From contig OY820914.1 in assembly GCA_963682005.1 (NCBI GenBank), forward strand, positions 1,364,001 through 1,428,000: 64,000 nucleotides of DNA. Reading direction: 5' to 3'. The notes below the pieces were generated by a model. It saw only the letters and a program-made list of their open reading frames with translations. It searched no databases and was not told the DNA's origin. This DNA comes from CAIYUC01 sp963682005. GTDB taxonomy: Bacteria > Bacteroidota > Bacteroidia > Bacteroidales > FEN-979. This document shows positions 52,854 to 60,289 of the stretch, in pieces. How positions within the stretch are numbered: the stretch's first letter is position 1; every line of letters starts with the position of its first letter. A program made the position numbers and the translations under genes.

Positions 52854-53315
52854 ATGCCAAATTCACCCAAATACCCCGCGAATTCCGACGAATTCTACAT
52901 GAACGAAGCACTGAAAGAGGCGATGAAGGCGCTTGAGAAGGACGAAGTTCCCATCGGGGCCGTAGTCGTTTGCGACAAGAAGATCATCGCAAGAGCCCAC
53001 AACCTGACGGAAACCCTGAACGATGTGACAGCCCATGCCGAGATGCAGGCATATACAGCTGCATCAGACCATCTTGGCGGAAAATACCTGGATGAATGCA
53101 CGATGTACGTCACCATAGAGCCATGCGTCATGTGTGCCGGCGGCGCATTCTGGACACAGCTCGGAAGGCTGGTTTATGGTGCGGCTGATGAAAAACGGGG
53201 TTTCCGCCTGATCAGCCAGGCGTTGCTTCACCCAAAGACAGAGGTTGTATCAGGCGTCCTGGCCGAAGAATGCAGCCGGATTTTAAAAATGTTTTTCAGA
53301 AAAAAAAGAAAATAG
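52854..53315 (+). CDS. tadA: tRNA adenosine(34) deaminase / nucleoside deaminase
   Basis: 153 residues from ATG 52854. Zinc-site motifs HAEMQAY (His and catalytic Glu) and PCVMCAGGAFWTQLGRLVYGA (PCxxC) are complete, with EVPIGAVVV at the N-terminus. TadA makes inosine in the wobble position of tRNA-Arg; Bacteroidota also have close nucleoside deaminase relatives, so the gene symbol is probable but not certain. The stop TAG overlaps the GTG of the aldolase gene by one base. Confidence 0.88.
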   Translation: MPNSPKYPANSDEFYMNEALKEAMKALEKDEVPIGAVVVCDKKIIARAHNLTETLNDVTAHAEMQAYTAASDHLGGKYLDECTMYVTIEPCVMCAGGAFWTQLGRLVYGAADEKRGFRLISQALLHPKTEVVSGVLAEECSRILKMFFRKKRK

Positions 53316-54136
53316 TGCTAAAGGAAATCGTGTTAAAGAACAGGAACGTCCGGGAGATCATCCTTGAAATGGCTGAGATCGCAGGCTATTTGTGGGAAAG
53401 AGGATGGGCTGAACAGAATGCCGGCAATATTTCGGTAAATATTACGGATATTCTCAACAGGGAGAATCTTCAGATACCGGATGGTTCCATGGTCCCGTTC
53501 CCGGAAAAGAAAAAATATGCACTCGGAGGGAATGTATTCATTATGACAGGGACCGGGACCCGGATGCGGGATCTTGCCAGGAATCCGGAAGAAAATATCT
53601 GTATCATCCGGATCGATAATTCGGGGAAAGGATACAGCCACCTCTGCCGGTGCAGGGAAACCAGTATTCTTCAGCCGACCTCCGAGCTTCCGACGCATCT
53701 GACCATCCATGAAATGTTATTGAAAAAGGATCCGGCACGAAAGATCCTTGTTCATACCCATGCCACAGAACTGATCGCCCTGACACAGATTCCGGGGATG
53801 CAGTCTGAAAAGGCCCTGAACCGCGTTCTGCAGGGAATGCATCCCGAGACCGTCATCTTCGTTCCCGAAGGGATGGGATTCGTTCCCTATACCCTTCCCG
53901 GAACAGCGAAAATTGCACAACTCACTTGTAAACAACTGGAGACCCACCCGGTTGTTATGTGGGAGAAGCACGGCGTATTTGCTACCGGGAAAACAGTTTC
54001 AGAGGCCTTTGATGCCATCGATCTCCTATCAAAATCGGCCCAGATCTATTTTTATTCCCGGCAGGCAGGCATTGAACCGGAAGGATTAACAGAGGAACAG
54101 ATAGCGGAGATCAGGAAGAATTATGGGAAAGGATGA
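53315..54136 (+). CDS. rhaD: Class II aldolase, rhamnulose-1-phosphate aldolase-like
   Basis: 273 residues from GTG 53315 (TAGTG overlap with tadA); an upstream in-frame ATG at 53270 would lie inside tadA. Family features: EIAGYLWERGWAEQNAGNISVNIT, MTGTGTRMRDLARNPEENICIIRI, ELPTHLTIHEML, the zinc ligands in VHTHATELIAL and MWEKHGVFATGKTVSEAFD. This is the RhaD branch that splits L-rhamnulose 1-phosphate into DHAP and lactaldehyde. No rhaA or rhaB is nearby, so the physiological substrate is uncertain. Confidence 0.82.
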   Translation: MLKEIVLKNRNVREIILEMAEIAGYLWERGWAEQNAGNISVNITDILNRENLQIPDGSMVPFPEKKKYALGGNVFIMTGTGTRMRDLARNPEENICIIRIDNSGKGYSHLCRCRETSILQPTSELPTHLTIHEMLLKKDPARKILVHTHATELIALTQIPGMQSEKALNRVLQGMHPETVIFVPEGMGFVPYTLPGTAKIAQLTCKQLETHPVVMWEKHGVFATGKTVSEAFDAIDLLSKSAQIYFYSRQAGIEPEGLTEEQIAEIRKNYGKG

Positions 54137-54180
54137 TAAATGAATTTGCCTTAGGGTTTGTGGCGGGGATCCACTCTGCA

Positions 54181-54348
54181 TACCCACCCCTCAAAGAGGC
54201 TGTCTCAAAAGGGAAAAATAACCGCTAAGGCGCTAAGGCGCTAAAAATTCTACTCTTGATTTTTAGTTGTTTGCGTCTTCGCGTCTTTACGGTGAAAGAC
54301 AAAAAGCAGACTTTTAATACAACCTCAGACCGAAGGTCGGGGTGGGTA
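54181..54348. repeat. Palindromic repeat B, copy 6, interrupted by repeat A in the other orientation
   Basis: TACCCACCCCTCAAA, then repeat A (54196-54326), then AGACCGAAGGTCGGGGTGGG and TA. Relative to copy 3 the B element is reversed while A keeps its orientation, so A sits in the same slot but flipped. Confidence 0.8.
54196..54326 (+). mobile_element. Repeat A, copy 4 (best-preserved ends)
   Basis: 131 bases with terminal inverted repeats GAGGCTGTCTCAAAAGG and CTTTTAATACAACCTC. The inner palindrome pairs ACCGCTAAGGCGCTAAGGCG with GCGTCTTCGCGTCTTTACGG. The middle part CTACTCTTGATTTTTAGTTG is nearly the same as in copy 2. Confidence 0.8.
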
Positions 54349-54427
54349 CAATTTGCCGAACGGCTTGACTGGTCTAGAAATCAAACCGTCAGTGGGTCGC
54401 CGAAAACCCAGGCTGCCTTTTTCACTG

Positions 54428-54447
54428 CCCACCTGCAGGTGGGTTTT
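54428..54447 (+). terminator. Palindrome plus T-run before the response regulator gene
   Basis: CCCACCTGCAGGTGGG is a perfect 16-base palindrome followed by TTTTCGTT, the shape of an intrinsic terminator. It lies between the aldolase and response regulator genes, about 65 bases before the latter's ATG at 54513, so it either ends the aldolase transcript or attenuates readthrough. Confidence 0.5.
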
Positions 54448-54512
54448 CGTTCAATTGTTTTATGATCGATGAGTGTAAACAGATGTGTATATATGGATTT
54501 AAAAACAAGATC

Positions 54513-54959
54513 ATGACAGGGACCAAGATTGTAATTTTTGAGGATGAATTTATTTCCGCAACGGATCTGCAAAAACAGCTTAAAAAAATGGGATATGAAG
54601 TATTGGAGATGTTCACGCATGCCGAGCATGGATTAGCCTATCTTGAAGAAACCGTCGGTACTGAGGAATTTCCGGATGCCGTTATTCTGGATATGAATCT
54701 GAAAGGGAAATTGACCGGCCTTGATGCAGCAAAGCAGATCTACGCCAAATATAAATGCGGGGTCATGTTCCTGACCGGACTTGGTCAGATTGAAACGATA
54801 GAACGGGCCTTCCGGCAAAAACCGGTGCCTTTCCTGATAAAACCATTTGATACGTACCAGGTTCATATTTCATTGCAGATCGCAATATACCTGGCGAGCC
54901 TGGAGAACGAACTGAAACAACTCAAAATGCAACAGAGTACCGGCAAAATGCAGGAATGA
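54513..54959 (+). CDS. CheY-like response regulator
   Basis: 148 residues from ATG 54513. A receiver domain with the acidic pocket in IVIFEDEFISATDLQ, the phosphoacceptor Asp in AVILDMNLKGKLTGLDAA, the Thr in VMFLTGLGQ and the Lys in VPFLIKPFD. After the receiver only a short charged helix (ASLENELKQLKMQQS) remains, with no output domain. This form is frequent in Bacteroidota as a phosphorelay intermediate. No histidine kinase is adjacent. The in-frame ATG at 54462 would read through the region just behind the terminator and is less likely. Confidence 0.85.
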   Translation: MTGTKIVIFEDEFISATDLQKQLKKMGYEVLEMFTHAEHGLAYLEETVGTEEFPDAVILDMNLKGKLTGLDAAKQIYAKYKCGVMFLTGLGQIETIERAFRQKPVPFLIKPFDTYQVHISLQIAIYLASLENELKQLKMQQSTGKMQE

Positions 54960-54986
54960 CAATCGTCACCCGTGTATTCAGGATGG

Positions 54987-55247
54987 TTACTCTACCACGG
55001 CCTCTTCTTCGGATTCATTTCTTTTTGTCCTCGAAAATGCCAATGCCCCATACCCAAGGCTCATGGCCAGCAGGATGCTTAATCCACCATCAATGGACCC
55101 GACATGAACATCATAGGTAAAACCATGATCACCAGGCATTGGGGGTGGATCCGGCGGATCCGGCGGATCAGCCACCGCGGTATTGATCGCAAATAATGAG
55201 AAAAAAAGAAATGCAAAGACAAAAAAGAACCGTATGATTCGTTTCAT
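54987..55247 (-). CDS. Small secreted protein with PID-CTERM-like sorting tail
   Basis: 86 residues. A signal peptide (FFFVFAFLFFSLFAINTAVA) is followed by a proline-rich spacer (DPPDPPDPPPMPGDH) and then SIDGGLSILLAMSLGYGALA, basic FSRTKR and an acidic tail NESEEEAVVE. IDGGLS plus a hydrophobic helix and basic residues is the layout of the PID-CTERM sorting signal of Bacteroidota, thought to be read by an exosortase-like system. The mature protein would be only about 30 residues. It follows the T9SS-like lamin-tail gene by 20 bases, so both are probably coexpressed. Confidence 0.6.
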   Translation of the reverse strand: MKRIIRFFFVFAFLFFSLFAINTAVADPPDPPDPPPMPGDHGFTYDVHVGSIDGGLSILLAMSLGYGALAFSRTKRNESEEEAVVE

Positions 55248-55267
55248 ACTAACTGGATATTTTAGGA

Positions 55268-57409
55268 TTAATTTATTATCACTTTGCCCTCACTCAGAAA
55301 TCCTCCCGCGATCACCCGGACCAAATAACAGCCGGGGTTAGGGTAAAATCCAATCACATTGGTAGGATTGCTGTTCAGTTCCTTTTTAATCAACAACTGC
55401 CCAAGGGGATTAAAAACAAAAATACAACCTTTCGCCGGGAAACCATTTTTGTTATGTACATAAATTGCATTCCCCCGGGTGAAAATACTTGTTTCATTAT
55501 CCTGTTTTCGCTCTTCAATACTGAAAATCCCACCCAGATGCAAGCGAAAACGGTCAGAATTATCCCCCTGACAAGAAGCAAAGGTAAAAAAACAAATTTG
55601 ATTTAGATCATAAAAGAGATTTGTTTTCGTGTCTTCCAGGTAAATATTTATCCCCGTATCAAAATGTTCCTGACCTGAAAAAGATATCCTGTAACTGGTT
55701 GAATTTCCCTTAATAAACCCGATATTTATCAGAGCATTATCAGGGTGAGGAGGGAATGTGTTCGTGGAAAGATAAAGCCCCCCGGGCATGGTAGAATACA
55801 ATTTCGGGGTGCCGTCAAATCCCCCGAGAAAATGGCTGTCGCAGCAAAGATCAAAACCAGAACCGGATGCAGGATCAATGGCAACAACACATTCGGCATA
55901 TGTGCTGTCATCAGTTGAAGAGGCCCTGATCACAAGCCTGTTCGGGATGTCATCACAATTCTTGTACCAGCCGGAAGCCTGGTTGACCCGCGAAGCCTTC
56001 GGGATGGTGAGCCCGTTCGTGGAGCCGGAAACCTGGACCAGGAACCCGTTCATGGAGGGGATGATTCCATTTGGCGGAACATCGGTATATGTTCCTCCGC
56101 TGTTCAGAAGCTTTGCAATTCCTGAAACATTGACCAGCCCCCAGTTTCCTCCATCGTTCCACCGGAGCGGACAAGGAAACGGATTTCCAAGTAGATGCCA
56201 GCCGTAGAAATTCGCGTTGGAACTGCTGTAAGTAAGGTTTGAAACCTGGATATCCGAATTATTCACCGGTCCGGAGAAATATTTTGCCGAGGTTGTGGCA
56301 TATGACACCAGGTATCCTTTTCCGGAGATGAATGATGAAATATTATTTGCCGGAACTTTCTGGTTCAGCCAGGCCATTCCGGGTTCATCCCAGGTATAGA
56401 AATCGTAATTGGCCGGAACAGGATCTGTAAAACCAGGTGAGACCGGCTGGCCGGATACGGGTGAAGACAGGAAATGCCAGCCGTCATTACCCGTCGTCCA
56501 GGAGGAAATATGCCGGCCGGCCTTTACCGTGCCCGAAACATTCCCTTCTGGCAGGAAAGTTCCGGTGGATGTTACATCCGATTCCAGGATCAGTCCTTCA
56601 GGAACCCCGATCGTCGTGTGGCCTTCTACCGATAAGCATTGCACGGGACTTACTGTCAGGTTCCCGGAATTGATCGTCAGTTTCCCGGCAAGACTTGTGA
56701 TCCCGGACAAGGTTACCCCCGGACCGGACCCTGACAGGGTCACATCTGTATAACTCAACAGGGGAAGTGTATAGGTTCCGGTGATATGGAGTGAAGAGCT
56801 GTTCCGGAGGTATATATTGGTATTCTGCACCAGTGTGATATCAGAGATGTTGTTGTTGCTGTCGGTGCCGTCGGGGATGCGGGCGTAGCCACCGGATGCG
56901 GGGGGTGAAGGCACAGGCGTTCCCTCTCCAAGATTGTTCACGGTTATCGTTCCATATGCAATTCCGTCGATAATCGTGTTCGGGGCATTTTTCAGCCGAA
57001 GGGCAACCTGGCCGCTGGCGGTGGCCATTCCTGCCGTAACCGAACCATCACGGGGAAGGCCGTTGTTTTGGCCCACAATTACGACTGCATTCGGCGACAA
57101 GAGCCAAAATTGGTAAGGCCCCAGCGTCCCGGTGAGGTTGCCGCCGGCGCTTCCGGTATTCCCGGCGGCCGACTGGTAGGAGATCTTCAGCAATGAAAGA
57201 TCGAACGCCTGCCCGGTCTTGTTCAGCAGCTCGATGTATTCGTCGCTCGCACCGCCGTAGGAGGGACTGAACTGGTTGATCACAATGTCACCGGGTCCCG
57301 GGATGGCGAACGCATTTATTGGTAAAATTTCATTCCCGGCAATGACTGCTTCAACTTCCAGGAGGAAAAAGATCATCCAGGAAAAAAAGATCAATTTTGT
57401 TGTTTTCAT
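55268..57409 (-). CDS. Secreted lamin-tail-domain protein with T9SS-like C-terminus
   Basis: 713 residues with a signal peptide (MKTTKLIFFSWMIFFLLEVE...). A lamin-tail domain begins at about 38: PGDIVINQFSPSYGGASDEYIELLNKTGQAFDLSLLKI. A central beta-rich region has GWHFLSSPVSGQPVSPGF and GWHLLGNPFPCPLRW, sequences common in large Bacteroidota adhesin-like proteins. The C-terminus GFYPNPGCYLVRVIAGGFLSEGKVIIN resembles a sorting domain but lacks the usual first strand, so T9SS export is likely rather than certain. Confidence 0.78.
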   Translation of the reverse strand: MKTTKLIFFSWMIFFLLEVEAVIAGNEILPINAFAIPGPGDIVINQFSPSYGGASDEYIELLNKTGQAFDLSLLKISYQSAAGNTGSAGGNLTGTLGPYQFWLLSPNAVVIVGQNNGLPRDGSVTAGMATASGQVALRLKNAPNTIIDGIAYGTITVNNLGEGTPVPSPPASGGYARIPDGTDSNNNISDITLVQNTNIYLRNSSSLHITGTYTLPLLSYTDVTLSGSGPGVTLSGITSLAGKLTINSGNLTVSPVQCLSVEGHTTIGVPEGLILESDVTSTGTFLPEGNVSGTVKAGRHISSWTTGNDGWHFLSSPVSGQPVSPGFTDPVPANYDFYTWDEPGMAWLNQKVPANNISSFISGKGYLVSYATTSAKYFSGPVNNSDIQVSNLTYSSSNANFYGWHLLGNPFPCPLRWNDGGNWGLVNVSGIAKLLNSGGTYTDVPPNGIIPSMNGFLVQVSGSTNGLTIPKASRVNQASGWYKNCDDIPNRLVIRASSTDDSTYAECVVAIDPASGSGFDLCCDSHFLGGFDGTPKLYSTMPGGLYLSTNTFPPHPDNALINIGFIKGNSTSYRISFSGQEHFDTGINIYLEDTKTNLFYDLNQICFFTFASCQGDNSDRFRLHLGGIFSIEERKQDNETSIFTRGNAIYVHNKNGFPAKGCIFVFNPLGQLLIKKELNSNPTNVIGFYPNPGCYLVRVIAGGFLSEGKVIIN

Positions 57410-57679
57410 CGGATAACGTTTTTGGTTATGCTGCTTTATCCGGGAAAATGAAAAAGGTCATACAATTGTTAATAACTTTTTTCAGCGAACAACGGACGGT
57501 GAACAGTGAACAGGGGCAATTAAAAATTAAGAACGAAGAATTAAAAGTTCCTGAATATAAAAGGTTTGATCATTAATAAAATGATTAATTATCCTTGCAG
57601 GATGATCCTGGTTAATCAATAAAACGATCAAGGAAATTCAACCAACAGCTATTTCAAAAGAAATCAATTTTAATATGAC

Positions 57680-57765
57680 AGGGTGACATGACAAAATACT
57701 GGCGAACTATTTCCAAAAAGTGGCGATGTTTTGGTAAAAAGTGCCGATCTTTTTTGGTGACCGGG
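57680..57765. mobile_element. Possible remnant of an IS21-family end
   Basis: Three related segments, ACTGGCGAACTATTTCC, AGTGGCGATGTTTTGG and AGTGCCGATCTTTTTTGG, repeat with exact 21-base spacing (TGGCGA/TGCCGA at 57700, 57721, 57742). Multiple ~20-bp terminal repeats of TGGCGA type are a hallmark of IS21-family ends. No istA or istB sequence is left here. Confidence 0.4.
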
Positions 57766-58018
57766 CAAGCAGATTGTAAGTCGATAAAAATCAAGATGAA
57801 ACATAATCTGCTTGGAGACCTCTGTGGGAAACAAAAAGAACACGGATAAAACGGATAGGTTACGGATAGAATGCCTGCCGGCCGCAGGCAGGGATTTGCT
57901 TTGTGTTCCCGGAAGGGCTATACCTGGTTTGCATCAGCACGGGCAGCGCTACGAATACGGTTAAGCTTAGCGTAATGCGGTGAGTGAAATGCCCAATTCA
58001 AATGAAATGAAAATTAGT

Positions 58019-58026
58019 TATCTTTG
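58019..58026 (+). promoter_or_regulatory. -7 box before the HEPN/MNT pair
   Basis: TATCTTTG, 17 bases before the HEPN ATG at 58044. No clear -33 TTG. Confidence 0.5.
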
Positions 58027-58043
58027 CTTATGATCGATTTTAA

Positions 58044-58451
58044 ATGACAAACAAAATTGATATAGAAAACATTGATAAGTTTGTGAATCATTGGATTGAA
58101 AGTTCAGACAGAGATTTTCGAACAATGAAGAACCTTTATAAATCAAAAGATTATAGTTGGTCTTTGTTTATTGGTCATTTGGTTATTGAAAAGCTCCTTA
58201 AAGCAATTTATATTAAAAAGAAACAGGAACATCCGGTCCCGATTCATGATTTGACCCGGTTAGCGATAAAAGCAGATATTGATTGCTCCGATGAAATCTT
58301 AAATCAATTAGATACGATTACCACATTCAATATTAATGCAAGGTATGAGGATGTTAAACAAAGTTTTTATATAAAATGCACCAAAGAATTTGCGGAAACC
58401 TGGATTGATCAAATCACCGGAATAAGAACATGGATAAAAGCGCAATTATAA
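58044..58451 (+). CDS. HEPN-domain protein
   Basis: 135 residues. WIESSDRDFRTMKNLYKSKDYSWSLFIGHLVIEKLLKAIYIKKKQEHPVPIHDLTRLAIKADID is the HEPN pattern of antitoxin/toxin partners of minimal nucleotidyltransferases. The RNase motif RxxxxxH is not evident; the HD in PIHDLTRL is the nearest. Overlaps the MNT gene by 22 bases. Known HEPN/MNT pairs form toxin-antitoxin modules in which MNT AMPylates or oligo-adenylates HEPN. Codon use is more AT-rich than the neighbours, suggesting transfer. Confidence 0.82.
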   Translation: MTNKIDIENIDKFVNHWIESSDRDFRTMKNLYKSKDYSWSLFIGHLVIEKLLKAIYIKKKQEHPVPIHDLTRLAIKADIDCSDEILNQLDTITTFNINARYEDVKQSFYIKCTKEFAETWIDQITGIRTWIKAQL

Positions 58452-58744
58452 ATATTATTACAGCTTATTTAAAAGCAATACCCAGGGATAAGTATGAGTT
58501 GTCAAAAGCATACCTTTTTGGTTCATTTGCAAGAAATAATCAACACGAGGAAAGTGATATTGATCTGGCCCTGGTAATTAAAAATCTGCCCGACCCATTT
58601 TCAGCACAAGTCGAATTAATGAAATTAAGAAGGAAATTCGACTTAAGAATCGAACCCCACCCATTTCAGGAAAGTGATTTTTCACTACAAGATCCGTTGG
58701 TTTTTGAAATAGTAAAATACGGACAGGAAATACTATTTGAATAA
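58430..58744 (+). CDS. Minimal nucleotidyltransferase (MNT) domain protein
   Basis: 104 residues with the nucleotidyltransferase signature LFGSFARNNQHEESDIDLALVI (GS followed by DxD). A third acid may be in FDLRIEPHPF. Together with the overlapping HEPN gene upstream this is the standard HEPN-MNT module. It appears intact. The region on both sides holds repeat and insertion remnants, consistent with an acquired module. Confidence 0.85.
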   Translation: MDKSAIINIITAYLKAIPRDKYELSKAYLFGSFARNNQHEESDIDLALVIKNLPDPFSAQVELMKLRRKFDLRIEPHPFQESDFSLQDPLVFEIVKYGQEILFE

Positions 58745-58758
58745 TGCCGACTCAGTGA

Positions 58759-58824
58759 CCTCTGTGGTAAACGAAAGAAATTTTAACCACGGAGAACACA
58801 GAGCAGGTACAGAGTTCACAGAGG
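58759..58824. repeat. Short-period palindrome P8 (CCTCTGTGG units)
   Basis: CCTCTGTGGTAAA at the left and TTTAACCACGGAGAACACAG then TTCACAGAGG at the right. The GTGGTAAA/TTTAACCAC centre pairs with a loop of about 10 bases. It sits between the MNT stop and the promoter of the M28 peptidase. Confidence 0.7.
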
Positions 58825-58856
58825 AAAATTTCCAGGAAACCTGTTTTCAATAGTGA

Positions 58857-58864
58857 TAACTTTG
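58857..58864 (+). promoter_or_regulatory. -7 box before the M28 peptidase gene
   Basis: TAACTTTG, 21 bases before the chosen ATG (58886). It lies downstream of the in-frame start at 58853, supporting the shorter form. Confidence 0.5.
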
Positions 58865-58885
58865 CACCGTAAACAAACAGGTTCA

Positions 58886-60289
58886 ATGTTAAAACAATCA
58901 TATTTTTCGATCGCAGCCATGTTCCTCCTCCTGGCTGTTTCCGGTTATTCCCAGGACAACGATTCGATCGTGATCCGTTCGATCTTCAGCGAGGCGCTGA
59001 AGGACAATACCGCTGAAAAGAACCTTGAATACCTCTGCAAGAAGATCGGCGGCCGGCTTTGCGGATCGCCGCAGGCCGAAAAAGCAGTGAACTGGTCGGA
59101 GGAAACCCTGAAGAAAATGGGTCTCGACACGGTTTACCGGCAGGAACTGAAGGTCAGGCACTGGGTGCGCGGAGAAAAAGAATCAGCTGTTGTTCAATCG
59201 AAATCGAACGGCAATCATGATCTTCATGTCTGCGCCATCGGCGGCTCCATCGGCACAGGAGAAAAGGGAATCTCCGCCCGGGTCATCGAAGTCAAGGAAT
59301 TTGAAGAGCTCCAGGTCCTCGGGAAGAAGAACATCGAAGGAAAGATCGTTTTCTTCAACCATCCTGCCGATCCGACGTTCTATTATACATTCAATGCCTA
59401 CGGAGGAACGGCGAAGTTCAGGGTTTTCGGGGCGACACAGGCGGCCAGGTTCGGCGCCGCGGCCGTGATCGTGCGCTCGGCCACACTGGCGCATGATGAT
59501 TTCCCGCATACGGGCGTGATGCATTACGCGGATACCGTGAAACAGATCCCCGCCATTGCTGTCAGCACGAACGATGCGGACCTGCTGAGCGGAATGCTGG
59601 CAAAAGACCCTTCATTGAAACTGACCATCCGCACCATCTGCAGGGAAGAACCGGAAGCAGTGTCTTACAATGTGATCGGGCAACTGAAAGGAACGGAGCA
59701 TCCGGAAGAGGTGATCGCCTTCGGCGGACACATCGATTCCTGGGACATCGGCGAAGGGGCGCATGACGACGGCGCCGGCGTCGTTCAGACGATCGAAGTG
59801 CTGAGAATATTCAAAGCACTCGGGATAAGGCCGAAACATACCCTCCGGGTGGTAGTTTTCATGGATGAGGAAATGGACCAGCGGGGCGCAAAAAGGTATG
59901 CACAATCCGTTAAGGATGCTGCCCCCGGAACGGATAAACACATCGCAGCGATCGAAACCGACAGGGGAGGGTTCACACCGACAGGATTTTCCATTGATGC
60001 AACCGACCAGGAGGTGGGGAAGATCCAGTCCTGGAAGAAACTGCTTCTGCCATATGGTCTGTATAACCTTGAAAAGGGAGGCAGCGGCGTCGATATCCGC
60101 GATCTGAAGCCTTTCGGCGTTCCACTCATCGCCCTTGTAACCGACTCGCAGCGCTATTTCGATTACCAGCATGCGGCGTCGGATACATTTGACAAGGTCA
60201 GCCCGAGGGAATTGCAGCTGGGTTCGGCGTCGATAGCGGCGCTGGTTTATTTGATCGATAAATCCGAACTTAAGTGGAGAAGCTGGTGA
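58886..60289 (+). CDS. Secreted M28-family aminopeptidase (carboxypeptidase Q-like)
   Basis: 467 residues from ATG 58886 with a signal peptide (MLKQSYFSIAAMFLLLAVSG). A PA-type insertion lies at about 130-265. Zinc ligands are all visible: GGHIDSWD (His, Asp), GAHDDGAGVV (bridging Asp), MDEEMDQRGAKRYA (catalytic and metal Glu), IETDRGG (Asp) and FDYQHAASDTFD (His). The pattern matches plasma glutamate carboxypeptidase-like enzymes. It probably trims peptides in the periplasm. The last residues KWRSW and the TGA stop are encoded by the first units of repeat P4, so the C-terminus may have been rewritten. Confidence 0.88.
   Translation: MLKQSYFSIAAMFLLLAVSGYSQDNDSIVIRSIFSEALKDNTAEKNLEYLCKKIGGRLCGSPQAEKAVNWSEETLKKMGLDTVYRQELKVRHWVRGEKESAVVQSKSNGNHDLHVCAIGGSIGTGEKGISARVIEVKEFEELQVLGKKNIEGKIVFFNHPADPTFYYTFNAYGGTAKFRVFGATQAARFGAAAVIVRSATLAHDDFPHTGVMHYADTVKQIPAIAVSTNDADLLSGMLAKDPSLKLTIRTICREEPEAVSYNVIGQLKGTEHPEEVIAFGGHIDSWDIGEGAHDDGAGVVQTIEVLRIFKALGIRPKHTLRVVVFMDEEMDQRGAKRYAQSVKDAAPGTDKHIAAIETDRGGFTPTGFSIDATDQEVGKIQSWKKLLLPYGLYNLEKGGSGVDIRDLKPFGVPLIALVTDSQRYFDYQHAASDTFDKVSPRELQLGSASIAALVYLIDKSELKWRSW

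Larger units (their letters stand above)
57410..58043. other. 634-base intergenic region with repeat and insertion-element remnants
   Basis: No gene is supported. It holds GTGAACAGTGAACA and AATTAAAAATTAAGAACGAA units (57487-57550), a 21-bp periodic block resembling an IS21-type end (57680-57765), a 9-bp inverted repeat AAGCAGATT/AATCTGCTT (57767-57814), a CCTCTGTGGG unit, a CGGATA unit array (57842-57869), the CCTGCCGGCCGCAGG palindrome and the promoter of the HEPN/MNT pair. Confidence 0.6.
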
